Below are positions 1 to 9,478 of a stretch of 36,654 nucleotides of DNA, piece after piece. Source of the stretch: Pseudomonadota bacterium (lineage in GTDB: Bacteria > Pseudomonadota > Alphaproteobacteria > Sphingomonadales > SMXR01). Under the pieces are notes generated by a model, which ran no database searches, had not been told where the DNA came from, and saw nothing but the letters and a program-made list of their open reading frames with translations. Location of the stretch: the NCBI GenBank assembly GCA_022574255.1, contig JACZSK010000017.1, positions 1 through 36,654 of the forward strand. The letters are read 5' to 3'. How positions within the stretch are numbered: the stretch's first letter is position 1; every line of letters starts with the position of its first letter. The translations under genes were made by a program, and so were the position numbers.

Positions 1-114
1 CTCGGATAGATTGCTATTCCTCTCCGCTTTCTCCTTGTTACGGCCCATTTTGGCCCTGGGCCTTAGCCCTCAAAAAGGGGGGGCACAGCCCTCACCGGGA
101 ATTGAGTCCAGACC
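1..114. other. left-edge non-coding stretch, weak terminator-like hairpin
   Basis: No gene is visible before the stop codon of the first TPR gene. On the minus strand, just past that stop, GGGC (88-91 complement) and GCCC (81-84 complement) can form a short 4-bp hairpin followed by a run of C and then five T (complement of 72-76). This could be a weak intrinsic terminator for the TPR gene, but the stem is short and separated from the T run. Confidence 0.3.
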
Positions 115-1941
115 CTAGCCCGGCACGCCGTCGAAGGGCGCGGTCATGCGATATTCGTCGGAATAAAAACGGAATGTGCCGTGCCAGGTGTAGGAGGGGA
201 ACAGGGCGACCAGGCCGGGCACCGGCCGCACGGCCTTGGCAATGATCTCCCGCTCCGGCCCCAGGTCCAGGCCGCTCTCGCCGAATTTGACCCAGCCCTG
301 GCGTTCAGGATCATCCTCGGTAATCGAGGACGGCACTTCAATATATGTGGGTCCGGATATCCAGCCCGCGGGATGCACATGGTTGACATGGAACCCTTCT
401 GATTTGAGCCGCACCGACCATGACCCGGTGAAGCGGAAGGCGTTTGTCTTGCGGCCGAGGAACGGATGGTCGGGATCATCGGGAAGGGCGCGAACATAGG
501 CCATCACCTGGGCATCCAGCGCCTGGCGCAGTTCCTGTATTTCCTTCACCGGCTTGTGCAAAAGCCGCCCCTGGGTCTGGGTTCCGCCCAGCAATGTCTG
601 GTCCAGCGGTTGGGTCGTGGTGCGGTGCATGGAAATCAAAACCTCTTTGAGCCGTTCCAGGAAATGCTCCAGGTTATCGTACCCCGGCGGCGTTTCCATC
701 ATGCGGGCCTGCACGAAGGTATCATAGTCGTTGAGCCAGGCTTCGCGCTCATCGCCGAGAAAACGCCAGCAGAGCCCCCGGTAGGCCCACATAAGCTGCT
801 CGTAGGGGTTCTCTGCTTCCACCGCTTCCAGATGCTCAAGCGCCAGGCCATAAGCGGCATTGCGAATGAGCATCCGCGCGTAATCCAGGCGAATGTCCTG
901 ATCGCGGGGGGCCATGCGAATGGCATTCTCGAAATTGCGCTCGCTGGCGTTTTCATTGCCCAAAGCGGCCTCGGCGCGCCCCAAGCGATGATAAAGACCC
1001 GCGTGCTCCCCGGTTTCCGCCAGACCCGAGACCAGCACGTCGCGCGCCGCCTCGACATCACCGGACAATTCCAGGGACTTCGCATAGGCGACCCTGAGTT
1101 CCGCCGATTGACCGGCCCGTTTGATGGCCGGGGGATAGGACAGGGTGAATTTGTCATGTTCGCCGAATTCCCAATAATACTGGTTCAGCGTTTCATGGGC
1201 GGGAATGTAGTCGGCCTGAATTTCAATGGCCTTTTCATAACCGGCGATGGCCGCTGGCGCATCGCCCTTCTCATAGAGCGCGTTGGCCATATTGTAATGC
1301 ACTTCGGGAATGGTCGGGTCGAGCCGCAGGGCCTTGATGAACCATTCGACCGCCTCGCCGGGCCGCTCGGCCAGCTTCAGCGTCACACCCATATTGTGGA
1401 TTGCCTTCAGATAACTCGGCTGGATTGCCAGCGCCGCCTGGTAATTCTTTATGGCCTCGTCGTATTCCTCAAGCTCCTTATGCACAATCCCCAACGCGTT
1501 CAGGCTGTGCACATCTCCGGCATTCAGGTCCAGAGCGGCGGTCAACGAGGCACGGGCCTCATCCAGCAAGCCCATTGTTGTCTGCACCAGGCCCAGGTTG
1601 CGCCAGGCCTCCTGGTAATCCTTGTTCAGGGATACGGCCTTCGTATAAACCTCCAGCGCGTCTTCGCTGCGCCCCTGGCCAGACAGCAAATTGCCCAGAT
1701 TGTTCAGCACATGGGGCTGGTCGGGCGCCACCGCCAGCGACCGCAGCATCAGGCGCTCGGCTTCCGCCTCGTCGCCTTTCTGGCGATGGATCAGCCCCAG
1801 GAACTGAAGGGCGTTCGGCTCATCGGCATTAATCACCAATGCCTGCCGGCAGGCCTGCTCGGCGGCGGCCAGGTCGCCACTCTGCTGGGCGCTCAGCGCC
1901 TGGCGTAACAGCGACTGCATCTCTTGCTGGGCAACGGCCAT
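115..1941 (-). CDS. TPR-repeat protein with C-terminal 2OG-Fe(II) oxygenase domain (paralogue 1)
   Basis: The 608-residue protein begins with about seven consecutive 34-residue TPR units (residues 8-245), followed by more degenerate helical repeats to about 400. Its C-terminal ~110 residues look like the 2OG-FeII_Oxy_5 family. Visible motifs are FHVNHVHPAGW (about 517-527), the distal His in PSYTWHGT (His587) and an Arg in EYRMTAPFD (Arg598). These fit the two-His/acid-like iron site and the 2-oxoglutarate-binding Arg of that superfamily. TPRs normally bind peptides, so a protein or peptide hydroxylase is plausible, but the substrate is unknown. There is no signal peptide or membrane segment, so it should be cytoplasmic. 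The ATG is preceded by AGAGG. The next gene upstream is a paralogue of nearly identical length 78 bp away, implying tandem duplication. Confidence 0.85.
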   Translation of the reverse strand: MAVAQQEMQSLLRQALSAQQSGDLAAAEQACRQALVINADEPNALQFLGLIHRQKGDEAEAERLMLRSLAVAPDQPHVLNNLGNLLSGQGRSEDALEVYTKAVSLNKDYQEAWRNLGLVQTTMGLLDEARASLTAALDLNAGDVHSLNALGIVHKELEEYDEAIKNYQAALAIQPSYLKAIHNMGVTLKLAERPGEAVEWFIKALRLDPTIPEVHYNMANALYEKGDAPAAIAGYEKAIEIQADYIPAHETLNQYYWEFGEHDKFTLSYPPAIKRAGQSAELRVAYAKSLELSGDVEAARDVLVSGLAETGEHAGLYHRLGRAEAALGNENASERNFENAIRMAPRDQDIRLDYARMLIRNAAYGLALEHLEAVEAENPYEQLMWAYRGLCWRFLGDEREAWLNDYDTFVQARMMETPPGYDNLEHFLERLKEVLISMHRTTTQPLDQTLLGGTQTQGRLLHKPVKEIQELRQALDAQVMAYVRALPDDPDHPFLGRKTNAFRFTGSWSVRLKSEGFHVNHVHPAGWISGPTYIEVPSSITEDDPERQGWVKFGESGLDLGPEREIIAKAVRPVPGLVALFPSYTWHGTFRFYSDEYRMTAPFDGVPG

Positions 1942-1978
1942 GCAACACCAACCTCTGGAGACTTCAATATTCTATATT

Positions 1979-2008
1979 ATTATAGATCGAACAGGGAATA
2001 CGGGCGAA
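1979..2008 (-). promoter_or_regulatory. candidate sigma-70 promoter of TPR-oxygenase 1
   Basis: Reading the minus strand, a perfect TATAAT (complement of 1979-1984) lies 37 bp upstream of the ATG. A weak -35 TTCGCC (complement of 2003-2008) sits 18 bp further upstream. The -10 lies inside an AT-rich inverted repeat (TCTATA, TTAT, TATAGA at 1971-1986). The weak -35 keeps confidence low. Confidence 0.38.
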
Positions 2009-2019
2009 TCACGCGCGCG

Positions 2020-3849
2020 TCAAACCGGATGTGCGTCCATCGGAGTCGTCATCCGGTACTGCTCGGATTCGAATGGTATGGTGCCATGCCACATATAGGA
2101 GGGAAAGATCGCATTCAGCCCCACGACCGGCTTGACCCAGACATGGACCTTGTCCCGGGGTGGTCCAAGATTGAGGCCGCTTTCACCAAAATGCACCCAG
2201 CCTTCGTGGTCCGGGTCGTCGTCTCGTATCACATCCGGCACTTCAATATAGGTCGGCCCGGATATCCAGCCCGCCGGATGGCTGTGGTTGATATGAAAAC
2301 CCTTTGAGCGAAGGCGTACCGACCAGGACCCGGTGAAGCGGAAGCCTTTCTTCTTGCGCCGGCACAACGGATGCGTGGGATCGTCAGGCAGGGCATCTAT
2401 ATAAAGGCGGACATTCCGCTCAATCGCCCATTTAAGATCCTGAATTTCCTTGATCGGCTTGTGCAGCAGCCGGCCCGGTGTTTGCGTGCCACCCCGAACG
2501 GTCTGCTCCAGCGGATGCTGACGCGTTCGATGCATCTCTATCAGCACTTTTTTCAGTTTCGAAATGAAATGCTCCAGGTCATCATAGCCCTCGGGGACAT
2601 CGATCATGCGGGCCACCAGATAGCGGTCGTAGTCGTTGAGCCAGGCCTCGCGCTCGTCGCCCAACAGGCGCCAGCACATGCCCTTGAACGCCCACATTTC
2701 CTGGTCGTCGGGGTCTATTTTTTCCTCGACATATTCCATCTGCTCAAGGGCCTGCTGGTATTCGCCGATGGTGATCAGCACCTGCGCGTAGTCAATGCGA
2801 AACCTTCTTTCGTCGGGCTGGCCCTCGATGGCCTCCTTGAAATGTTGAACCGCTTCGTCCACCCATTGGAGATTGTAGAGGACGCGCCCGATGCGGTGGT
2901 GGATGCAGGGTGCCCCGCCCACATCCTTGAGCGCCAGGTCGAGAATCTCAAGCGCCTCTTCGTTCTTGCCGGACAGTTCCAGCGAACGCCCATACTCGGC
3001 TCTCAGTTCGGGCGAAAGCGGCGCCCGCTTGATCGCCGGCTCGAAGGACTTTGCAAATTTGTCGGCCTCGCCGGCCTCCCAGTAATACTGGTTCAGCGTT
3101 TCATGGGCGTCCATGAAGTCGGGCTGAATATCTATCGCGGTCTCGAAACCATGGATGGCTTCAGCGACCTTGCCGCACTCGTAATGCGCATTGGCCCTGT
3201 TGTAGTGAATTTCCGGCACATCCGGCGCCAATTTCAGCGCCTTGTCATACACCTCGATGGATTCCTCGAGGCGCTCGGCAAGCTTCAGGGCCAGCGCCAG
3301 ATTGTGCAGCACCTTGTAATTATCGGGCTCGAGCTCCAATGCCTGGTGGAACGCTTCAATAGCTTCATCCAGCTGATCGACATATTTGTGGGCAATACCC
3401 AGCGCGTTGAGAAATCTGGGGTCGCGCGGATTTCTGGACACCGCCTTCTTGTGGGATTCGATGGCCTGATAATGGCGGCCTGTGGCCACTTCCAGCAGCC
3501 CCTTGTTAAACCAGGGATCGGCGAAGAGCGGGTCCAGACGCGTGGCCTCATCATAACTCTTCATTGCCACATCGGTCTTGCCCAGCGCCGCCAGGATATT
3601 TCCCAGATTGTTATGGGCTTGCGGTTGGTTCGGCACGATATTGAGAGCCATGCGGATGCGCTTGGCGGCCTCCTCAAGATCGCCGCTCTTTTTGAAGACC
3701 AGCCCAATAAGGTGCAGTGCCTCCACCTGCCGGGGCTCGCCTGCCAGGATTTCATTGCAGCTTCTCTTGGCCCGGGCCGGGTCACCACTTTCAAGCGCCC
3801 CCACCGCCTCCTGAAGCAACTCCACGACCTGCTGCTGGGCAAGCGCCAT
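2020..3849 (-). CDS. TPR-repeat protein with C-terminal 2OG-Fe(II) oxygenase domain (paralogue 2)
   Basis: This 609-residue paralogue of the downstream gene shares the same architecture: an N-terminal TPR array and a C-terminal oxygenase domain with FHINHSHPAGW, PSYMWHGT (His588) and QYRMTTPMD (Arg599). The frame is open for another 105 codons upstream. The ATG at 3849 (MALAQQQVVELLQ) is chosen because it aligns with the start of the paralogue (MAVAQQEMQSLLR), gives an almost identical length and has GGAAAG just upstream. The longer version would overlap the neighbouring gene. Conserved stretches near the oxygenase domain (for example GDEREAWLNDYD and GRLLHKP) are shared by both copies. Substrate unknown; the enzymatic role is inferred from motifs. 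Confidence 0.85.
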   Translation of the reverse strand: MALAQQQVVELLQEAVGALESGDPARAKRSCNEILAGEPRQVEALHLIGLVFKKSGDLEEAAKRIRMALNIVPNQPQAHNNLGNILAALGKTDVAMKSYDEATRLDPLFADPWFNKGLLEVATGRHYQAIESHKKAVSRNPRDPRFLNALGIAHKYVDQLDEAIEAFHQALELEPDNYKVLHNLALALKLAERLEESIEVYDKALKLAPDVPEIHYNRANAHYECGKVAEAIHGFETAIDIQPDFMDAHETLNQYYWEAGEADKFAKSFEPAIKRAPLSPELRAEYGRSLELSGKNEEALEILDLALKDVGGAPCIHHRIGRVLYNLQWVDEAVQHFKEAIEGQPDERRFRIDYAQVLITIGEYQQALEQMEYVEEKIDPDDQEMWAFKGMCWRLLGDEREAWLNDYDRYLVARMIDVPEGYDDLEHFISKLKKVLIEMHRTRQHPLEQTVRGGTQTPGRLLHKPIKEIQDLKWAIERNVRLYIDALPDDPTHPLCRRKKKGFRFTGSWSVRLRSKGFHINHSHPAGWISGPTYIEVPDVIRDDDPDHEGWVHFGESGLNLGPPRDKVHVWVKPVVGLNAIFPSYMWHGTIPFESEQYRMTTPMDAHPV

Positions 3850-4025
3850 CCTGCTGATCTTTCCAGATTCTGAAACCGGCGGGAAGCATACCAGAGGAAA
3901 ACGGCGGCGGTCAGCCACCAGCCGGCAGGCTGTGACAATTTGCCCCAACCGTCTTTTGAACCCGAATTGATGTGTCTGCCGCCCACCCGGCCGCCCTGGT
4001 GCTATTGCGCAGGTGGGAACAGCGG

Positions 4026-4613
4026 CTACTTTATGCGCTTCACGCGCAGCCGCAGTTTCTTGCCGGGAACCCTGAAGTAAAAACCGGCCACCGGCGCCTT
4101 GCTTATTTCCGCTGCAAAATTCTGCTTGCTGAATCTCACCCGCTTGGCGTTGACCTGCCGCCATATCTGCCCGTCACTGGTGCGAAAGGTCCATTTCCCG
4201 CTTCTGCCGAGCGTTGCCGACACGATCTGGACGGTCAGGGTTTCAATCCCCTTCTTCTCCTTGACGTATGCGGGCTGGCCAAAATCGCGGCGCTCGGCGG
4301 CGGCGTCAGGGATCACCGCAGCAACGGATGGTGCCGCAGCAACGGATGGCGCCGCAGCAACTGCTGGCGCCGGCGCCGCATCGCCGCTCTCCAGCGCGTC
4401 ATAGCAACGGTAGCGGGCTTTGCGTTTCTCGATCCGCCGGCAGACCAGAATTCCCTCCTGCATGGACTGCGCATCCACGGACTGCGCATTTACAGCGCCC
4501 GCCCCGGGCAAGGCCATGAACAGAGGCAGGCTGAACAGAAGCGCGGCCAGCAAAGGCGCCAATGCGGCGCGCTGTGCCGGCCAATTACAAATGTTTCCGA
4601 TTGTTGCTGTCAC
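4026..4613 (-). CDS. exported protein of unknown function
   Basis: The 195-residue product has a long N-terminal region ending in a hydrophobic stretch (LAPLLAALLFSLPLFMALP) and small residues typical of a signal peptide, so it is probably periplasmic. The mature part has a CRRIEKRKARYRCYDAL segment, a Cys-Arg/Cys-Tyr-Asp pattern seen in several poorly characterised exported proteins. Next comes an Ala/Pro-rich linker coded by an 18-bp triplicate repeat, then a basic C-terminal beta-rich segment (GKWTFRTSDGQIWRQV to the end) with many Lys/Arg. No family is firmly recognised. The start is a GTG with a weak ribosome site, so the exact start is uncertain. It is transcribed in the same direction as clpB and the TPR genes but has its own good promoter. 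Confidence 0.7.
   Translation of the reverse strand: MTATIGNICNWPAQRAALAPLLAALLFSLPLFMALPGAGAVNAQSVDAQSMQEGILVCRRIEKRKARYRCYDALESGDAAPAPAVAAAPSVAAAPSVAAVIPDAAAERRDFGQPAYVKEKKGIETLTVQIVSATLGRSGKWTFRTSDGQIWRQVNAKRVRFSKQNFAAEISKAPVAGFYFRVPGKKLRLRVKRIK
4318..4371. repeat. 18-bp tandem repeat, three copies
   Basis: Three adjacent 18-bp units (4318-4335, 4336-4353, 4354-4371) start with GCAGCAAC and end with GGTGCC or GGCGCC. The first two differ at one base and the third has diverged. They encode the Ala/Pro/Ser/Val linker of the exported protein on the minus strand and keep the frame, so copy-number change would alter linker length without a frameshift. Confidence 0.85.
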
Positions 4614-4669
4614 GGACGCACCATTTCGTTGGGGTATCGGCAGAGGCCAATACGGCTGATGATGCGCCG

Positions 4670-4698
4670 AATATGGATTCCACCGGCGAGCCTGTCAA
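4670..4698 (-). promoter_or_regulatory. sigma-70-type promoter for the exported protein gene
   Basis: On the minus strand a perfect TTGACA (complement of 4693-4698) is followed after exactly 17 bp by CATATT (complement of 4670-4675). The start codon lies about 57 bp downstream of the -10. It lies between the clpB stop and this gene, so the gene need not depend on clpB transcription. Confidence 0.55.
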
Positions 4699-4741
4699 TG
4701 TTATGGAAGCAGTGTATTGGGTTGCGCGGACCGGGCAGATC

Positions 4742-7354
4742 CTATGCCGCTGCCTCGCGGCCGCCCGCCCCGCTGGAATTTCTCACATCCAGCGTCAATC
4801 CGTCTCTGTTGGCGCCAACGGTCACAGTATCGCCATCGGAGACATGGCCTTCCAGAATGGCCTGGGCCAACTGGTCCTGCAGCTGCTTCTGGATCACCCG
4901 CTTCAGGGGCCGCGCACCATAAACCGGGTCATAACCCTCGTCGGCCAGCCTGGTCCGGGCGCTTTCTTCTAATACGAGCGTGATCTTGCGGTCTTCCAGC
5001 AGGCCCTGCAGCCGCGCGATCTGGATATCGACAATGCTGGTCATCACATCGCGGCCGAGGCGCTGGAACAGGATTATCTCGTCCAGACGGTTGAGGAATT
5101 CCGGGCGGAAGGCAGAGCGTACCTTTTCCATCACGCTGTCACGCGCCACGCTAACATCGGCGTCTTCAGGCAGGTTGGCGAGCAACTCGCCGCCGAGATT
5201 CGAGGTCAGGATAATCAGCGTGTTGGAGAAATTCACCGTGCGGCCCTGCCCGTCGGTCAACCGCCCGTCATCCAGCACCTGCAGCAGCAGGTTCAGCACA
5301 TCGGGGTGGGCTTTTTCAACTTCGTCGAACAGCACCACCTGATAGGGCCGGCGGCGCACGGCCTCGGTCAGCGTGCCGCCCTCCTCGTATCCCACATAGC
5401 CCGGCGGCGCCCCGATCAGCCGGGCAACCGCGTGGCGCTCCATGAATTCGGACATGTCAATGCGCAGCATGGCGTTCTCGTCGTCGAACAGAAATTCAGC
5501 CAGCGCCTTGGTCAGTTCGGTCTTGCCAACGCCGGTGGGGCCAAGAAACAGGAATGAGCCCAAAGGCCGGTCGGGGTCTTGCAGGCCAGCGCGGGCGCGA
5601 CGCACCGCGGCGGAGACCGCCTGAACCGCCTCCTGCTGCCCAACCACCCGTTTGGCCAGCTCGTCTTCCATATGAAGCAGTTTTTCCTTCTCACCCGCCA
5701 GCATCCGGTCCACCGGAATGCCGGTCCAGCGCGATACAACAGAGGCGATGTCTTCGGCGCTGACTTCCTCGTTCAGCATGGCGCCCTTCTGGTGCACCGA
5801 GGCCTCTTCAATGCGCGTCTCCAGGTCGGGGATAACGCTGTATGTCAGCTCGCCGGCATCGGCCAGATCGCCCGACCGCTGGGCGCGGTCCAGCGCATTC
5901 CGCGCCGTATCCAGCTTTTCCTTGAGCTTCTGCAGACCGGCAATCTTGTCTTTTTCCTTTTGCCAGCGCACCGTCAGAACCGCGGATTCCTGTTCCAGCC
6001 CGGCCAGGTCGGTTTCCAGCTTTTCCAGACGATCGGCGCTTGCCTTGTCGTTTTCGCGGGTCAGCGCCTCGCGCTCGATCTTTAGCTGCATGATGCGCCG
6101 GTCCAGCTCGTCAATGGCCTCGGGCTTGGAATCCACCTCCATGCGCAGGCGGCTGGCCGCCTCATCCATCAGGTCGATGGCCTTGTCCGGCAAAAAGCGG
6201 TCAGAGATATAACGGTTCGACAGCGTCGCCGCGGCAACAATGGCGCTGTCGGTAATCCTTACCCCGTGATGCAGGTCATATTTTTCCTTGAGGCCGCGCA
6301 GGATCGAAATGGTGTCCTCGACCGACGGCTCGAGCACCATGACCGGCTGAAAGCGTCGCTCCAGTGCCGCGTCCTTCTCGATATTTTTGCGGTATTCGTC
6401 CAGCGTGGTGGCGCCAATGCAATGCAATTCGCCGCGCGCCAGCGCCGGCTTCAACAGATTCGAGGCGTCCATGGAGCCTTCCGCCCGGCCGGCGCCGACG
6501 ATGGTGTGTATCTCATCGATGAACAGCAGCACTTCGCCTTCGGCAGCACGGATTTCTTCGAGAACGCTTTTCAGGCGCTCTTCAAACTCACCGCGAAATT
6601 TGGACCCGGCGATCAGCGCACCCATGTCCAGAGACATGATGCGCTTGTTCTTCAGGCTTTCCGGCACATCACCATTGACGATCCTCAGGGCAAGCCCCTC
6701 GGCGATGGCGGTCTTGCCGACGCCCGGCTCGCCAATCAGCACCGGGTTGTTCTTGGTACGCCGCGACAACACCTGAATGGTGCGGCGGATTTCCTCGTCG
6801 CGGCCGATCACCGGGTCCAGCTTGCCGTTCCGCGCCGCTTCGGTCAGGTCGCTGGCGAATCGCTTCAGGGCCTCGTAGGTGTTTTCAGCGGTGGCGCTGT
6901 CGGCGGTGCGGCCCATGCGCAGGTCCTCGATTGCGGCGTCAAGTCCCGGCGCGGTGACCCGCGCGTCTTTCAGGATTTTCGCCACTTTGATGCCGTTCGC
7001 ATGCACCAAGGCCAGCAACAGCCGCTCGACGGTGACGAATTTGTCCCCGGCCTTGGCGGCCAGCTTCTCGGCGCTTGCAAAAATCCGGGCGGTATCGGCG
7101 TCGAGACGCAACTGGCCGGAGCCGGCGCCGGAGACTTGCGGCTGTTTGCCCAATTCTTCCTCAACGGCCTGCAATATGGCCTGCGAATCGCCACCGGTGG
7201 CGGTGATCAGATTGGCCGCCAGGCCCCGCTCGTCATCCAGCAAAACCTTCAGGATATGTTCGGGCATAAACTTCTGGTGGCTGGACCGGATGGCCAGCGT
7301 TTGCGCTGACTGGATCAGGCCGCGCGTGCGCTCTGTATATTTCTCGAATTCCAT
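4742..7354 (-). CDS. clpB: ClpB, AAA+ protein disaggregase
   Basis: This 870-residue protein has the full family length. ClpB is a hexameric ATP-driven disaggregase that works with DnaK in the cytoplasm to rescue aggregated proteins after heat stress. In order it has an N-terminal Clp repeat domain (about 1-145), a first AAA+ module with Walker A GEPGVGKT and Walker B LLFIDEIH, and a coiled-coil middle domain (about 400-520, rich in Glu/Lys/Leu). A second AAA+ module follows, with GPTGVGKT and [13 protein letters not shown], and ends in [15 protein letters not shown]. The middle domain separates it from ClpA/ClpC. The ATG is preceded by GGTGAGGGG. A heat-shock promoter lies just upstream. Distal neighbours on the same strand include prmC and prfA, as in many alphaproteobacteria. 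Confidence 0.98.
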   Translation of the reverse strand: MEFEKYTERTRGLIQSAQTLAIRSSHQKFMPEHILKVLLDDERGLAANLITATGGDSQAILQAVEEELGKQPQVSGAGSGQLRLDADTARIFASAEKLAAKAGDKFVTVERLLLALVHANGIKVAKILKDARVTAPGLDAAIEDLRMGRTADSATAENTYEALKRFASDLTEAARNGKLDPVIGRDEEIRRTIQVLSRRTKNNPVLIGEPGVGKTAIAEGLALRIVNGDVPESLKNKRIMSLDMGALIAGSKFRGEFEERLKSVLEEIRAAEGEVLLFIDEIHTIVGAGRAEGSMDASNLLKPALARGELHCIGATTLDEYRKNIEKDAALERRFQPVMVLEPSVEDTISILRGLKEKYDLHHGVRITDSAIVAAATLSNRYISDRFLPDKAIDLMDEAASRLRMEVDSKPEAIDELDRRIMQLKIEREALTRENDKASADRLEKLETDLAGLEQESAVLTVRWQKEKDKIAGLQKLKEKLDTARNALDRAQRSGDLADAGELTYSVIPDLETRIEEASVHQKGAMLNEEVSAEDIASVVSRWTGIPVDRMLAGEKEKLLHMEDELAKRVVGQQEAVQAVSAAVRRARAGLQDPDRPLGSFLFLGPTGVGKTELTKALAEFLFDDENAMLRIDMSEFMERHAVARLIGAPPGYVGYEEGGTLTEAVRRRPYQVVLFDEVEKAHPDVLNLLLQVLDDGRLTDGQGRTVNFSNTLIILTSNLGGELLANLPEDADVSVARDSVMEKVRSAFRPEFLNRLDEIILFQRLGRDVMTSIVDIQIARLQGLLEDRKITLVLEESARTRLADEGYDPVYGARPLKRVIQKQLQDQLAQAILEGHVSDGDTVTVGANRDGLTLDVRNSSGAGGREAAA

Positions 7355-7419
7355 GACCCCTCACCGTAATTGAAAACCTTTAACCGCTTATGTACCGGCC
7401 CTTCCCGCCTGCCACATGC

Positions 7420-7447
7420 ATATAATGTTGCATTTTCGCAACACAAG
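7420..7447 (-). promoter_or_regulatory. sigma-32 (RpoH) promoter of clpB
   Basis: On the minus strand CTTG (complement of 7444-7447) is followed after exactly 17 bp by ATTATAT (complement of 7420-7426). This matches the alphaproteobacterial RpoH pattern CTTG-N17/18-CYTATNT at all but the first position of the -10. It lies about 65 bp upstream of the clpB ATG. The spacer contains the inverted repeat TGTTGC-N6-GCAACA (7426-7431 and 7438-7443). Another, CGCAGA-N7-TCTGCG (7451-7456 and 7464-7469), lies just upstream of the -35. Confidence 0.7.
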
Positions 7448-7542
7448 GGACGCAGAGAAAATTTCTGCGCCGGGTCGATTAGTGGAATTTTCTGGAGTGA
7501 TCACAGAAGGCCGGGTCTGGCGGCATATCCGGATCAGGCAGA

Positions 7543-8313
7543 TCAGGCGGCGGTTTCCTCGCCAAACTTCACCGGGCCGGGATTTTCAGAAGCTTCGGCT
7601 TTGGTCTCTTTTTTGACTTCTTTCTTTTTCACGGGCTCTTTTTTTGTCTCAGCTTTTGCCTGGTCAGGTTTTTTATCGGCCCTGCCCTTGCCCTTGGCCT
7701 TGTCCTCGCTGGGCGCCTCGGATTTTGCCTCTACAGGAGCTTCGGCTGGCTCTTGCGCGTCCGGCTTGCCGGTATCCTTGGCGGAATCAGCCGCCGCTTC
7801 GGCATTGCCCGATTCTGCATTGCCTTGAGCGTCCTGCCCGGACTCGGAAGACTGCTCGGCCTTCACGGACTCGCCGCCCTGCCGCCTCTGCCTGTCGCTA
7901 TTTTTGCCCCCGGACCGTTGGCCGCCAGCTTGCTGGTCTTTGTTGCGGCTGTTGCGGCTGTCGCGGCCATCCGCCTGTTCACTGGAATCCCTGGCCGGAC
8001 CGTTGGCCTTGCCGGAGTTGTCGCCCCTTGAGCCGGACGTCTCATTGACGACGCGCTGATAATGATCCGAAAACTGGAAGTATTGCTCGGCCTGCACCCG
8101 GTCACCGGCCTGCATGGCATCGCGGGCCAGGTTGCTGTATTTCTCAAGCTGCTGCTTGGCGTTGCCGCGAACCTTGGGCTCGGACCGGTTTCCCTGTCCG
8201 CCTTGACCGCCTTGACCGCCTTGACCGCCACGCCCACCGTGCCCGCCTTGTCCACCACCCCGTCTGGGGTTGCCACGGCCTCGGTTTCGCCGATTCGACT
8301 GAGAATGATTCAT
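7543..8313 (-). CDS. DUF4167 domain protein
   Basis: The 256-residue, highly charged, low-complexity protein starts with a basic Arg/Gly-rich segment (NRRNRGRGNPRRGGG) and Gly-Gly-Gln repeats. The compact conserved core (about residues 45-95, KQQLEKYSNLARDAM and QAEQYFQFSDHYQR) matches the alphaproteobacterial DUF4167 family. A long disordered tail rich in Glu, Ala and Lys follows. The RG-rich start suggests RNA binding, which is inference. The position between prmC and clpB is the usual one in alphaproteobacteria. The ATG has only a weak ribosome-binding site. Confidence 0.88.
   Translation of the reverse strand: MNHSQSNRRNRGRGNPRRGGGQGGHGGRGGQGGQGGQGGQGNRSEPKVRGNAKQQLEKYSNLARDAMQAGDRVQAEQYFQFSDHYQRVVNETSGSRGDNSGKANGPARDSSEQADGRDSRNSRNKDQQAGGQRSGGKNSDRQRRQGGESVKAEQSSESGQDAQGNAESGNAEAAADSAKDTGKPDAQEPAEAPVEAKSEAPSEDKAKGKGRADKKPDQAKAETKKEPVKKKEVKKETKAEASENPGPVKFGEETAA
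8198..8224. repeat. 9-bp tandem repeat in the DUF4167 gene
   Basis: Three perfect consecutive copies of CCGCCTTGA (8198-8206, 8207-8215, 8216-8224), followed by a partial copy, encode part of the Gly-Gly-Gln tract on the minus strand. The unit is a multiple of three, so slippage would change tract length in frame. Confidence 0.9.
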
Positions 8314-8587
8314 ACTATGTTCGATTTTCTATTCGCTGAGCGTCCAACACACGGGCAATTCCCTAAAATCACCGCAGGCACTTACCTTTGCCTGTTCCGG
8401 GACTTGTTTTTCCTGGGAACCCCTTGGCAGGCCGCCTCTGCGGCCCGCATCCTCGCTTGCTTCAGCGCCAGCGAGCCTAGCCGTATTGCCGGGGAAATCC
8501 AAGCCAATTCTGTGCCACAAAGATTAATTATTCATTGCCCGGCGCACCCGCCGCCGCGCCGCCATTCCGCACTGTTTTCGCCGCCGG

Positions 8588-9478
8588 CTATGCGGCCACA
8601 CTGGCGCTGATCACGCGCGGCACGCCCGCCAGGTCTTTATAGTGCCCATGAACCCCAAGCCCGTGATCCTCCAGTATCTTTGATACTTCTTTTTCCTGCC
8701 CGGCGCCGAGCTCGAGAAAGACCAGACCGTCCGGCGTCAAATAGTCGCAAGCCCTGGCGGCGATTTGCCGGTAAGCCCGCAGACCGTCAGCGCCGCCATC
8801 CAGCGCCGCGCGGGGCTCGAACGCAGCGACTTCAGGCGCCAGCCCGGCGATCTCGCCAGATTCTATATAAGGCGGGTTCGAGAGGATAACATCAAAGCGC
8901 GGTGACCAGTCGCCGGCGTCAAGCGCGCCAAACCAGTCGCCCTCGCGGAACTCCGCCCGTTGCCGCAGGCCAAGCCGGCGGGCGTTTTCACGCGCCGCAA
9001 CAACCGCCTCGGGGTCGCAATCAACGCCGATGCCGGCAGCCCCGGGCATCTCGCTGAGCAGCGCCAGCAGCAGGCAGCCGGAGCCTGTACCCAAATCCAG
9101 TATCCGCAACGGGCGGGCGTCATGTGCCGCGCATTCCTGCAAAACCGCCGTGACCAGGGTCTCGCTGTCGGGCCGGGGCACCAGCGTCGCCGGGTTGAGG
9201 GCAAACTCAAGACTCCAGAATTCCCTGGTGCCAATAATTCTCGCCACCGGCTCCCGTGCGGCGCGGCGCGAAACCAGCGCCTCGAAGACGTCCATCTCCC
9301 CGGCCTGCAACTGGCGATCGGGGGCAAGGAATACTTCCTCGCGCGTCAGGCCCAGCGCATGGGCCATCAGTAATTCGGCGTCCAGCCTTGCGCTCTCCAC
9401 GCCCGCGCCGGCCAGCCGGTTCGCGGCTTCCACCAAGGCGGAGCTCATATTCCAGTTGATCACCACCTGGGCTGTCAC
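8588..9478 (-). CDS. prmC: PrmC/HemK, release factor glutamine methyltransferase
   Basis: The 296-residue enzyme uses S-adenosylmethionine to N5-methylate the glutamine of the GGQ motif in release factors, raising their termination efficiency. An N-terminal helical domain (about 1-90) is followed by the Rossmann methyltransferase fold with [16 protein letters not shown] (SAM loop). The diagnostic [11 protein letters not shown] motif then contacts the substrate glutamine. The GTG start overlaps the prfA stop by 4 bp (GTGA), so translation is probably coupled to that of its own substrate, RF1. An in-frame ATG ten codons later is the alternative start. The 274 bp downstream of the stop show no convincing gene. 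Confidence 0.97.
   Translation of the reverse strand: MTAQVVINWNMSSALVEAANRLAGAGVESARLDAELLMAHALGLTREEVFLAPDRQLQAGEMDVFEALVSRRAAREPVARIIGTREFWSLEFALNPATLVPRPDSETLVTAVLQECAAHDARPLRILDLGTGSGCLLLALLSEMPGAAGIGVDCDPEAVVAARENARRLGLRQRAEFREGDWFGALDAGDWSPRFDVILSNPPYIESGEIAGLAPEVAAFEPRAALDGGADGLRAYRQIAARACDYLTPDGLVFLELGAGQEKEVSKILEDHGLGVHGHYKDLAGVPRVISASVAA

Noticed and set aside
466-1908. Long open frame on the plus strand opposite the first TPR gene, and a similar one at 2371-3873
   Set aside because: These mirror the codon bias of the real minus-strand TPR genes and show no family motif or ribosome site.
6266-7309. 347-codon plus-strand frame opposite clpB
   Set aside because: ClpB motifs are continuous on the minus strand; the antisense frame has no recognisable protein features.
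8329-8520. 63-codon minus-strand frame between the DUF4167 and prmC genes
   Set aside because: No ribosome site, no motif and odd composition; treated as non-coding.
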